A stretch of 64,000 bases of DNA from Craspedostauros australis (Eukaryota; Bacillariophyta; Bacillariophyceae; Mastogloiales; Achnanthaceae): assembly GCA_026770025.1 (NCBI GenBank), contig JAMXDE010000005.1, forward strand, positions 3,410,001 to 3,474,000. The letters are read 5' to 3'. The translations under genes were made by a program, and so were the position numbers. Positions 1 through 9,489 of this stretch are shown one piece after another (within the stretch, counting starts at the first letter, position 1; every line of letters starts with the position of its first letter). Below the pieces are notes generated by a model. It was not told the origin of the DNA. It searched no databases and worked only from the letters and a program-made list of their open reading frames with translations.

Positions 1-2
1 TC

Positions 3-3000
3 TTGCGAGAGCGATCACGCGTCTACCCATACGATCCAGCCACAGGATCTCATCGGAACACTACGATTCCATCGGACTACGCGCAACTACCCGACGACAT
101 GGATGACGGAGACCATCATCATCCATACAACGAAGATGGAGTCCACGAAGACAACGACGACGGCAGCTTCGACGACGAGATAGCTGCGGCAGCTGTGGAG
201 CAACTCCACGAACTGAGCACCAAGTACAAGGACAAGGTCAACAAAGACACCTGGCTCGCCGATAGCGGAGCTTCGTGTCACATCGTCAACTCGGACGCCG
301 CTCTCTTCAACGTGCGGCATATCAAGTCCTTCGTCCAAGTGGGAGACAGCACGAAGCTGGACTCTCCCAAGATGGGATCCATTCGCTTGAAAGTCAAACA
401 GCGAGACAACACTGGCCACGTCATCCGGCTCGATGATGTGAAGTACACACCCAAGATGGCGGTGAACCTTTTCTCCACGAACAAGGCTCTGTACAACGGT
501 TACCAGCTTGGTAACAACGGCATTCTGATGGACATCATCAACGGATCCGGAACGAAGATCGTGTTCGATCGAGTCTTCCCCACATCCAACGGATTCATCA
601 CGGGAGTGCAGATGCATCCCACCATGCCAACAGACGACGACAAGGCTTGCACAGCCATCGTCAAGAATCCATCCAAGGAGATCAGCGCGGTGAACTTGCA
701 TCGAATGCTCGGCCACGCGCCACTCGAAGCCATGAAGCGGACAGCCGCCCAATACGGATGGAAGATTATCGGCGAGATGCCGGTATGTCGCGACTGTGCG
801 GTCGCGAACGCAAGAGTGAAGAATATTCCGAAGGCAACCATTCCAAGAGCCACTCGCCGCGGCGAACGGTTCTTCATTGACATTAGTTACACTAAACACA
901 TAAGCTTCGGAGATAAACGCTACTGGACCCTGATCGTGGACGACTGCACGGATCACTGCTGGAGTTTCTTTCTCAAGAACAAGAGTGATCAACCAGGATA
1001 CATCAAACGATTCATCCAGACGATCAAGTCACAGACTGGTGACCAACAGATCATCTTCCGAGGTGACAACAGCGGAGAGAACAAATCCACGGAGGATATT
1101 CTCATCGATGCAGGACTCAACGTGAAATTCGAATACACGGCATCGAACACGCCACAACAGAACAGCAGAGTAGAGCGCAAGTTCGCGTACCTCTACACCA
1201 AGATCCGCTCCATGCTCAACGGAGCACAGCTCGATGAAGAGTATAGACATGGCCTGTGGGCAGCAGCTGCTAGCACTGCCACCGCCATCGCCAACATCAC
1301 CGTAGCGAAGAACCAGAGAAAGTCACCACATCGACAATTCTTCGGCAACGATCCACCATATGCGGACGCGCTCCGCACATTTGGAGAGGTGGGTGTTGTG
1401 AAGACTACCTACGGCGGGATTACCGCGAAACTCAAGAACAGAGGAGAAGAGATGGTGTTCATCGGATATGCACACCAACATGCATCAGGGGTCTACAACA
1501 TGTACAGACCATCGACCAAGTCACTCATCTGTTCACGCGACATCAAGTGGCTCAACCAATCATACGGACAGTTCCGTGGTTGGGCACCAGCACCGAACAT
1601 ATCCAACGAAACAGGAACAACGGACGCAGACGGCTTCACAACCATCGGACGAAAGGGAGCAACGCCAAGGACGGCAACGCGTCAAACATCGGAAGCGAAG
1701 AGAGTATCTTTCGCTGACAGCAACAGGTACTACATTCTATCAGACAGTGATGACGAGGATAATGAGGACGACGGAGTAGTGACTCAACTAATCCAGAATG
1801 ACGAGGAAGATCGGAGCGAATCCAATCATGAGGATGACGAAATCCTACCCTCCGGCGACGAAGCCGATGACGAGACAGGTGTCACTCCTCCGAACACACC
1901 AGCAAGGTCTACACATGACACACCATCTAGATCTCCACCAAGCAAACCAAACAAGCGTGACATAGCTAGAAAGGAGAGGATCCGACGTCACGAAGCACGA
2001 GGCAGGAAGGGAGAAGCTAATCCCAAGCCAACCACAGGGAAGAGTATTCCCAGAGCTCTGCGCGAGCTCGAAGACTTCAACGAACGAGGTCGAAAGGAAG
2101 AAGGCTATGAGAGCGATCCATCATCCAGTGAGGCGAGTGACGAACTCAGCGACGAGATGATCGACGATTCCAACAACGAAACTACAGATGATGAAGAAAT
2201 CGAAGACGAAAATGAAGAGATCGAGATCACTCATCATAGCACAACAGGACTATACGGAATGAATGCAATCATTACCGAATCACCAGCGATCGACATCGGA
2301 TTGTCGATGCAGGACGAGAACAAGGAACCAGAGAAGCACATCGAACCTACAACGTTCGACGGAGCCTTCAATCACCCAGATCCTATCCATCGGAAGGGAT
2401 ATCGAGCAGCCATCAAGAAGGAGTTCGACTCCATGGATACACGCAAGGTGTATAGCAAGATCAAACGAGACGCCATCCCACGCGGCCGCAGATGCTGCAA
2501 GTGCAAATGGGTCTTCAAGCTGAAGCGTGACGGCACACATCGAGCACGGCTCGTTGCATGTGGCTATTCACAAGTTGCAGGAGTAGACTTCCAAGAGCAT
2601 TACTCACCCGTCATCCATGACGTGACCTATCGGGTCATGATGGTGATCATGCTAATCAAGAAGATGGACTGCGCACTCGTCGATGTCGTAACGGCATTCC
2701 TACATGGAGACCTCGACGAGGAGATCTACATGAACTGTCCCAATGGGATGGATCATCAACCAGACGAAGCCCTGACCCTACACAAGCCAATCTACGGACT
2801 TGTGCAGAGCGCCAGGCAATGGTTCAAGATGTTGGTATCGACCCTCAAGAATATCAACTTCGAACAGAGCGCAGCAGACCCGTGCCTGTTCTACAGGAAG
2901 ACGAACGAAGGAAGCATGATCGTGGCCATCTACGTGGACGATTGCTTCTGTTGCGGAGACTCCAAGGCACTGGAGACATTCCTGAAGGACATCCAAGGCA

Positions 3001-3929
3001 GCAAATTCAAGGTGACAATCGAGCGCGGACTCGGAGACTACTTCAGCTGCAACATCGAATTGAACCATGACAAGACTAGAGCGACATTGCGTCAACCACA
3101 TCTCATCCGACACCTCATCGAGGAATTCGGAGCCAAAGTTGAGAAGATGCAACGTTATGGGACACCGGGAACCCCGGGTCAAATCATCGTACGACCATCC
3201 GAAGATAACGGACTGCAGAAGGTCGGACCGGAAGAACATGCCGAATACCGCCGAGGCGTCGGTATGCTACTCTTCCTCATCAAGCACTCGCGACCAGATA
3301 TCGCGAACCCTGTGAGGGAACTCTCCAAGGTATTGATCGGGCCCACCAAGGCTGCAATGAAGGAGATGTATCGGATCATCAAGTATGTGATCGATACAAA
3401 GGACTATGGATTGAAGATCCATCCAGCGCGTCCAGATGACGACGGCTGGGACATGGAGCTCTTCTGCGATAGCGAATATGTAGGAGACAAGAATACAAGA
3501 ATCAGCGTAGGGGGATTCATCCTATACCTGTGCAAGGTACCAATCCTTTGGCGATCCAAGGCACAGAAGGCCGTCACACTCAGCTCATCCGAAGCAGAAT
3601 ACGTTGCCCTTTCCGAAGCGGCAAAGGAGATCTTCTTCGTCATGCAGCTACTCGAAAGTGTGGGCGTCCCAGTGAAGACACCGATCAAGGTCCGCGTGGA
3701 CAACATCGGGGCGATCTTCATCGCCAAGAACCCATCAACATCCCAACGATCGCGGCACATCGACGTGCGCCATCACTACGTGAGGAACATGGTAATCAAC
3801 AAAACCATCGAAATCATTTTCGTCAAATCCGAGCAGAACACAAGCGACGGATTCACCAAGAACATCAAGGCCGACTTGCAACGTGAACATGAGAAGTCAT
3901 ACCTTGACATATCGAGAACATTCGAATGA
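3..3929 (+). CDS. Copia-type gag-pol polyprotein, 5' end cut by window edge
   Basis: About 1,308 residues are in view. Near residue 87 is the aspartic protease signature DSGASCH. At about 230-280 a pre-integrase zinc module follows (HRMLGH...CRDC). The integrase core at about 285-420 shows the acidic residues of IDIS, VDDC and the later RGDNSGEN/RVERK region. An acidic, low-complexity linker spans about 570-790. The reverse transcriptase at about 850-1080 carries RARLVACGYSQ, the metal-binding AIYVDDCF and IYGLVQSARQW. RNase H at about 1150-1290 has LFCDSEY, TLSSSEAEYVALSEA and RHIDVRHHYVR. The order integrase before reverse transcriptase is diagnostic of Ty1/copia. The frame is open across all domains shown. 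Confidence 0.95.
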   Translation: MRERSRVYPYDPATGSHRNTTIPSDYAQLPDDMDDGDHHHPYNEDGVHEDNDDGSFDDEIAAAAVEQLHELSTKYKDKVNKDTWLADSGASCHIVNSDAALFNVRHIKSFVQVGDSTKLDSPKMGSIRLKVKQRDNTGHVIRLDDVKYTPKMAVNLFSTNKALYNGYQLGNNGILMDIINGSGTKIVFDRVFPTSNGFITGVQMHPTMPTDDDKACTAIVKNPSKEISAVNLHRMLGHAPLEAMKRTAAQYGWKIIGEMPVCRDCAVANARVKNIPKATIPRATRRGERFFIDISYTKHISFGDKRYWTLIVDDCTDHCWSFFLKNKSDQPGYIKRFIQTIKSQTGDQQIIFRGDNSGENKSTEDILIDAGLNVKFEYTASNTPQQNSRVERKFAYLYTKIRSMLNGAQLDEEYRHGLWAAAASTATAIANITVAKNQRKSPHRQFFGNDPPYADALRTFGEVGVVKTTYGGITAKLKNRGEEMVFIGYAHQHASGVYNMYRPSTKSLICSRDIKWLNQSYGQFRGWAPAPNISNETGTTDADGFTTIGRKGATPRTATRQTSEAKRVSFADSNRYYILSDSDDEDNEDDGVVTQLIQNDEEDRSESNHEDDEILPSGDEADDETGVTPPNTPARSTHDTPSRSPPSKPNKRDIARKERIRRHEARGRKGEANPKPTTGKSIPRALRELEDFNERGRKEEGYESDPSSSEASDELSDEMIDDSNNETTDDEEIEDENEEIEITHHSTTGLYGMNAIITESPAIDIGLSMQDENKEPEKHIEPTTFDGAFNHPDPIHRKGYRAAIKKEFDSMDTRKVYSKIKRDAIPRGRRCCKCKWVFKLKRDGTHRARLVACGYSQVAGVDFQEHYSPVIHDVTYRVMMVIMLIKKMDCALVDVVTAFLHGDLDEEIYMNCPNGMDHQPDEALTLHKPIYGLVQSARQWFKMLVSTLKNINFEQSAADPCLFYRKTNEGSMIVAIYVDDCFCCGDSKALETFLKDIQGSKFKVTIERGLGDYFSCNIELNHDKTRATLRQPHLIRHLIEEFGAKVEKMQRYGTPGTPGQIIVRPSEDNGLQKVGPEEHAEYRRGVGMLLFLIKHSRPDIANPVRELSKVLIGPTKAAMKEMYRIIKYVIDTKDYGLKIHPARPDDDGWDMELFCDSEYVGDKNTRISVGGFILYLCKVPILWRSKAQKAVTLSSSEAEYVALSEAAKEIFFVMQLLESVGVPVKTPIKVRVDNIGAIFIAKNPSTSQRSRHIDVRHHYVRNMVINKTIEIIFVKSEQNTSDGFTKNIKADLQREHEKSYLDISRTFE

Positions 3930-3949
3930 CCGAATGCACACAGGAAGGG

Positions 3950-4696
3950 TGTCGAGATGTACATGTGAGTATATATCAAGATGTACGTGTATATGTGCAT
4001 CGTTCACCCGCTATTCTCTCATACGCACTTGGACGGTATAACTATACTCGTGTCGATAGTATGCTGTGATTCGTCAGAATTACAGGGGAAATGGAACACA
4101 CAAAAGGGGCAAGATTTCTGGAGGAAATTTGCAAATAACGATTTCTGGAAGAATCAGAAAATCGTCCGTCCATGCATCAATGGTACCAAGAGAATCTCGA
4201 GGTACTTCCCAACTAAACCTCAGATGACGATATCATCTGACAGACTACTGCATCACCAATGGAACGTGACATCTGGAGAGCAGAAGGACGCCTACTGACG
4301 TCGACAGGATGTCAACATGTCACCACGTCGACAGCTGTCTCCAAGTCAGAGCAGGAGGCGAAGATACGATGACCCATGAAGATCATGGATACTGAAGGTG
4401 AACTTCAAATGGTAAGTACTCATGGAGTAGAAGCCAGTACTGAATGAACAGAGTGTCGAATGCGGAGTACGCATCGAACACGAAGCATCGTGTAGCACGA
4501 GCACATGATGGTGAGAGAGAGAGAGAGAGAATACAGAGAGGAGCGAGAGAGGATCTCGCGTACCGACTCATAGTCGGAGACCGAATCTACGAAACAGATT
4601 GAAGCGCCGAGAGCATCGGGCAAGAGAACGGGCGTACACCGAGAGCATCGGAGTAGCCAAGTAATGAAATAGCAAACAGACGACTATCAACCAACA
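3950..4696 (+). repeat. 3' LTR of the copia element
   Basis: The limits are inferred from the purine tract immediately before 3950, the tip TGTCG at the left and CAACA at the right (inverted TGT...ACA tips), and the sharp change at 4697 to the coding sequence of another element. The 747-bp length fits a copia LTR. It contains a GA dinucleotide run near 4511-4530. The partner LTR is outside the window, so the exact ends are not confirmed by comparison. Confidence 0.75.
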
Positions 4697-7335
4697 CCAT
4701 CTTCCACGATCGTAGGTTACCGTGCGCGGAACTTGCCAACAGTTGTTCTTCCTTGGATTGGGGTTGGTTGTACCTGGTGGCGGTTCCTGTGCGGAGAATG
4801 CTGCTTGGGTTGGTGGTTGCTTGGTCTTGCTGTCCTTGTTGTGTGTTGGTTGTGGCCGAGTTGTCAGCGGTTGGTCTGGGGGCCACCGTGTACGCGGAGT
4901 CCATCGACCTGTTGGCTGTCCCAATTGTTGAGTTTGGATTGAACAAGCTGCGGTTGTCAAGTGCAGCCGGTCTGTGGTTGACTGGCATCATGTCGGGTAT
5001 GTTGGTGATGACCACGCTGGCCGGAAAGGATTCGTTGGCAATCGCGCCGAGATAGTGAACATCTGGGGAGGTGTAGTCATTGGTGTCTGGGTCATACACG
5101 ATGCTCAGGCTTGCCAACCAGACCTCTGGGCTGAACCATTTCTCCGCTTTGTCTCCCACTTTGTGTCTTGCCACTGCTGGTAGTAGGCTCATGAAGTGTT
5201 TTGCGTCTGCTAGATACTCTGGGAAGGAATGTGCCATGATCTGGTCGTCTGTGCCCCGGGCTCGGTCCACACTGTGGAAGATGCTCTTTCCTTCTGCGTT
5301 GGTTTCGCGGCGGATAAGTTTCCGTAGTGTGACGGAATGCCCGTCCTTGCCTTTGACCTTTTTGTCCAGGTGCATGACTCCGTCTGAATCGGAGTACTCG
5401 ATCACGGAGAGGATGGCTTGGTGTTTTGCAAGCAGATCTTCTCGGAATGCCGTCTTTTTGCGTGACATCTGCTCGTATTTCTTGTCGGGCAGGAATCTGA
5501 ATTTAATTTCGCCGGGCTGTTCTGACTCCGTGTTGAAGAGAGTAGCTACTGCTGCAACGGCCGCGTATGCTTGTGACCTTTCCACTTCCAGCTTAACAGC
5601 TCTCCATGGTTGGACCGTTCAATGGCATTTCCTGTCTTTGTATTTCTCTTTGGTTTCCTCGCTGACCTGAATGATGTTTTTGATCTTCCCGCCCACCCTG
5701 ATTTCGCTGTGAATTCTCCTGAGGCTCCTGTTGATGACTTCAACAGTCCCGTTGACATCTGTGAATCCTCCGGTGTAGAGTAAGAACCCAATCTCTTTCA
5801 CTTCTTCTGCCTCTTGCAATTGGGCCAGGTATAGACCTTCATGCTCATTGTAATAGTAGGCATTGAGTTCAGAGTTTTGGTCTGCCGTGATGTCGAAAGG
5901 ATCCTCGCGCGTCGTGATTTGTACCTTCGCGTAAGTGATGCCGGTGGCGCCCGATGGTGCTCTGAGTCCGGGGAAGAACGTCCGGAGGTCTTCCATTTGT
6001 TCTGGTATTTGACCTGAGTGGGCGATGTGTGGTCCGGTGTTGCTGCTTTCTCTCCATGGTAGGATCGTGGCCGATGAGTCGATGCGCCAGATTTGTCGGA
6101 ACCATCGCTTGATCCTTTCTCTCACCGCGTCGGTGGTATCCTCCTCTGTTCTGTCCACGTTGAGCTTGATTGTGAACCTGGTGATGTATTTGTGCCTGGG
6201 AGGGGCTATCTTCGCCTGTGAGGTGTTGGACTCGTCATCAGAACTCACTGAGTTGTCGTCTGCTTTGGCTTTGTTGCGTGGTGAGCGTCGTGGGCCGTGG
6301 TGTTGTTTGGTGATGCCTGAGTCAGTCAATGTGTCGCTGCTGTTACCTGATCTGGTGGATTGCATGCTGTTGTGGCTGTTCTGGCTGATTTGTGCCATAT
6401 CCGTGGTGTGTCGTGGCAACTTGAATCTGGTGCGTTTGGAGGGTTGCCTGCTGGTGTACGAATCGCTGTCGGTGCTGAGTGATCCTGTTCCTATGTGGAT
6501 GGGCATGGCTGCCACTGCGCTTGTGTTGGGGCGGTTTGCTGCACTGGTCGAGTTGATCTGTCTGGATAGTAGGGTGAGTCCATCCATTGCGTCTTCGTTA
6601 GCATCAGATGCACTGCTGGGTGCTGCGCCGAGATCATAGTTGGATCCCAAGACTCTGTTGGCGGCTTTCCACACTTTGACTGCTCTTGCGCTCTTCACCG
6701 TCCCGTCGTTGTTGAGGTGTGATTTGAATACTTCCAGTGGGTTGGTAGATGCTACGTTGAGGATGAACTATAGGAGCCGGAGTCGGGTGGGGTCTTTGTT
6801 TGGGAGTGTGATTGGGCCGAATGATGTCACCCTGCCGTCTGCTAGGTCGCGGAAGAAGTGTTCCCACTGCTTGGTGGTTGGGTTTTCTCTGTCTGCCGTG
6901 GCTTCGTCTCTGTTGTACCATACCGCTTGGGCCCTCCATGCCATCTTCGCTGCTCTGTCGATAGAGCCGTCTCCTGTTGCTTTCGCGAATGGCGTGATGT
7001 CAATGCCGGTCTTGTTCGCTGCTGTCTTGAAGGTGATCGATCTTGGTTTGAAGGTGATTGAGACATCATCTGGGTCGTTCTCCTCCATTCCTCCGTCGTA
7101 TGGGATGGCTCTTTTTGCTTGACGACGTGCGCGGTGTTGGTTGCTTGTGTCAGTGGCCATTGTCGCCTCCGGTTTGTCGGGTTCCTTGGTGGGCAGCGTC
7201 AAAGTTGGACCATCTTCATGGTTTCGCTCATCGTGGTTGCTCGTGTTGGCTTGCTTGTTCGAGGTCATTTTGCTGTGCTGTTGTTTGTGTTGTGTTAGGG
7301 GATTAATTAGTTTTTATTTTCTTTTGGTTTGGTTT

Positions 7336-8212
7336 GTCGGAATTCCGAAACTATCACACGTAGAAGCGACCACACACCAACGATGGCCAACTGCACATGG
7401 CCACATGAGCAAGCGCAACAAGTGCGAGCGTGGTAGAGGAGAGCGGAGCAGCTTGGTTTGATCGAAGCAACCTTGTAGTTGAAGTTCATCTAAAGAACGG
7501 ACTACTTTTTCACTCAGTGTGTTCCTTGTCGCACCTTGAAATTATTTTGGCGCGAAATTTTGGCGCGAAACCTCCCACCAACAAATACGGAACAATCGCC
7601 CTTTTTCCTCCTTCTCCCACACTCATTCATGAATCACCACTGACTCAAACACTATCCGAAGTCAATGGGATCAAGATACCCTGGGAACTATATGCTCTCC
7701 TGAACTATTGTAATGCAGCCAACCTGAATTCCGTTGTCAGCTAAACAACCTGACAACCTTGCATGACAACAGCCAAGAGATCCTCCCTGCTTCAACACAC
7801 GCAGGGAATCTTACATCAATTCCTGCGGCCTGACAACTTGTGTTCTCGATCCCAAACCTCAATCAAGGTGTCAAGGCTTAGTACTCGAACGTAGAACAAC
7901 TACGATGAGATACTGGAGAAAGAGAGAAAGAGAGGACCCGTCCGCCTTCAGCACTGAACCTCTGAAGGTCAGTGCAGAGCCGCACCATTCAGACTGACTA
8001 TCGTTTCTTCATCCTGCATCTCAAACTGATCAACTCACAATGCAGACTATTCAAATAACATATAGCACAACTCAAGATCAGCACTATAACAATTATCTAC
8101 TTCATTGTCACTAACTACTAATCTCCAGACGGTCGCCACACGTTGACTTCATCATCAGATTCCCTGAATCTGGCAGTCAACTAGGCCATCCCTTCCGGAT
8201 CGTGTCACAACA
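7336..8212 (-). repeat. Putative 5' LTR of the minus-strand element
   Basis: Read on the minus strand, the segment starts TGTTGTGACACG and ends TTCCGACA, giving TGT...ACA tips, and it precedes the gag-like start codon at 7268 by about 70 bp. No second copy is in the window to prove the limits. The segment just inside the inner tip (AACCAAACC on the minus strand) is not an obvious tRNA primer site. Two tandem 13-bp palindromes lie inside it. Confidence 0.45.
7545..7570. promoter_or_regulatory. Tandem E2F-like palindromes within the LTR
   Basis: The 13-mer TTTTGGCGCGAAA occurs twice back to back (7545-7557 and 7558-7570). It contains the E2F/DP consensus TTTSSCGC on both strands. E2F/DP factors drive S-phase genes in plants, animals and algae. 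That this LTR responds to such a factor is inference from sequence alone. Confidence 0.5.
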
Positions 8213-8819
8213 GCACACGAAAATCCAACTCTTGTATTCGTCCATGGGCGCAGCGACCTTCAAGTTCAAACCAGATATCGCTTTCGGTAGGTGGGTCGGT
8301 GGGTACAGCAGGCTGGAGTGGATTCCTCTCTAGACTATGTACCTTGTACTAGAGAGTATGTTTCGATATTCCCTAGCTTGCTTCTGTTGGTTGTGGCATC
8401 AGTCACGTCCGGGACTCAGTGCACTTTCCACTCACGCGAATGTGTGTGGGCGGGATTGGTTCTGATTTGTCCGTTCGGGTTCGAAACAATGGCGCTCGCG
8501 CACCATCGCTGATCGCTGTGATGGTTATTTGACGTTATGCCTTGTACTATCATATATTCATACATGAATGTTATAGAAATAGGCATGGTACGACTCTGAC
8601 GCCAGCCGTCCCGGATTCCGCTCCGAGTACTACAATAATAATACCCCCAGGTACTATACGTATGGTTCTACATCGACATTTGTTCTCTTCGTTTCGGATG
8701 GAATCCACGAAGTCAGCAGAAGCTCGTGACTCATGGTAGGCATATCCATGTCTCATGGTAGTACTTTTCACGCATATCCACGTCCAGGGCAACCCCTCAA
8801 GACAGAGAGGGAGACTCCG
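8213..8819. other. Non-coding spacer between two mobile elements
   Basis: No convincing gene is seen. A short open stretch beginning with ATG at 8244 runs to a GTAGGT donor-like site, but no continuation can be recognised, so it may be a host exon fragment or chance. The right end runs to the ATAG duplication of the DNA transposon at 8820-8823. Confidence 0.5.
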
Positions 8820-8823
8820 ATAG

Positions 8824-9000
8824 GAGCCCGATCAGTGAGTCGACCTGCACTTTGCAATCATCAGTCTAACTTTTTTCCTGGGATTTACAAACTAAGTACA
8901 TATTCATAATCCTCTTAGTCTCTTTATGTGTATGAAATCCTTTCAGATTGTAGTTAGGTTCATTTTAAGTTTTATGGACCGATGCATGTGTTCATTCTAG
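8824..9000 (+). repeat. Left terminal inverted repeat of the DNA transposon
   Basis: It pairs with 14671-14848. The outer 42 bases are perfect, the middle is diverged, and the inner block at about 8962-8983 matches again. The outermost bases are GAGCCC, preceded by ATAG at 8820-8823. Such long, partly diverged repeats suggest extended transposase-binding ends. Confidence 0.9.
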
Positions 9001-9321
9001 TCGCGTGGATCCAACATCACAAAATTCGTTAGCTTCTGCCGAAGGTTCGATGATGTTCTCACGTATTTATCGTCAGGTGATCAGTCACGGACTTGCTTCC
9101 GAAGGTCTCAGTCGTTTGGTACGCGTTAATTACACGTTAGCATGTGCCACAGGATTCCACATTCTGCTCGTCACAAAACAGATGACACAAAACACATCAC
9201 ACAAAACACATCATCTCCAACATTTCGCAAAATCGCGCCACACTATGGCTCCATTCACAACTTTCCTCGCCAATGCCCTGCACACTCGCCCTTTCGCTCC
9301 ATGCCCGTTCTCGTCACACTT

Positions 9322-9356
<35 letters not shown>

Positions 9357-9378
9357 TGCTGTTGTTGTTGTTGTTGTC
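9322..9378 (+). repeat. GTA then GTT trinucleotide microsatellite
   Basis: About nine GTA units are followed by a short interruption and GTT units. The open frame of the transposase gene extends upstream through this run as a poly-Val stretch, which argues that translation starts after it, at the ATG at 9490. Confidence 0.85.
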
Positions 9379-9489
9379 ACCAGGTGGTTGGCCTTTCATC
9401 GTATGCTCTCCTTCCTCACTTCGTCTCAACCTCTGCAGTTCATCACATCCAACGAGCAAACAGCACTACTCTCCACCAACAACTCCACC

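Larger units (their letters stand above)
1..4696 (+). mobile_element. Ty1/copia LTR retrotransposon, right part (left end outside window)
   Basis: The pol reading frame (3-3929) is followed by a purine-rich tract ending in AGGAAGGG and then by a terminal repeat with TG...CA tips (3950-4696). The domain order protease, integrase, reverse transcriptase, RNase H is that of Ty1/copia, and such elements are common in diatoms. The 5' LTR and gag start lie left of the window, so LTR divergence and the target duplication cannot be read. The part in view looks whole. Its right tip abuts at 4697 the coding strand of a second, oppositely oriented element, so this copy inserted into that one and is the younger of the two. 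Confidence 0.93.
4697..8212 (-). mobile_element. Older LTR retrotransposon remnant, 5' LTR plus gag-like region
   Basis: A minus-strand element runs from a putative LTR at the right to coding sequence that is cut by the copia LTR at 4696/4697; the rest presumably lies beyond that copy, outside the window. The coding part spreads over at least three frames and is broken, with about two breaks in view. It encodes a basic N-terminal region, a Ser/Asn-rich linker with PRRSPRNKAK, and a conserved-looking block with TRFTIKLNV, WFRQIWRID and RTFFPGLR. The block resembles, from memory, gag-like proteins at the front of diatom retroelements; superfamily cannot be set because no pol is in view. It is older than the copia copy inserted in it. 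Confidence 0.7.

Noticed and set aside
8244-8290. Short ATG-initiated stretch ending at a GTAGGT donor
   Set aside because: Only about 15 codons and no recognisable continuation; could be a host exon fragment, but this is not supportable.
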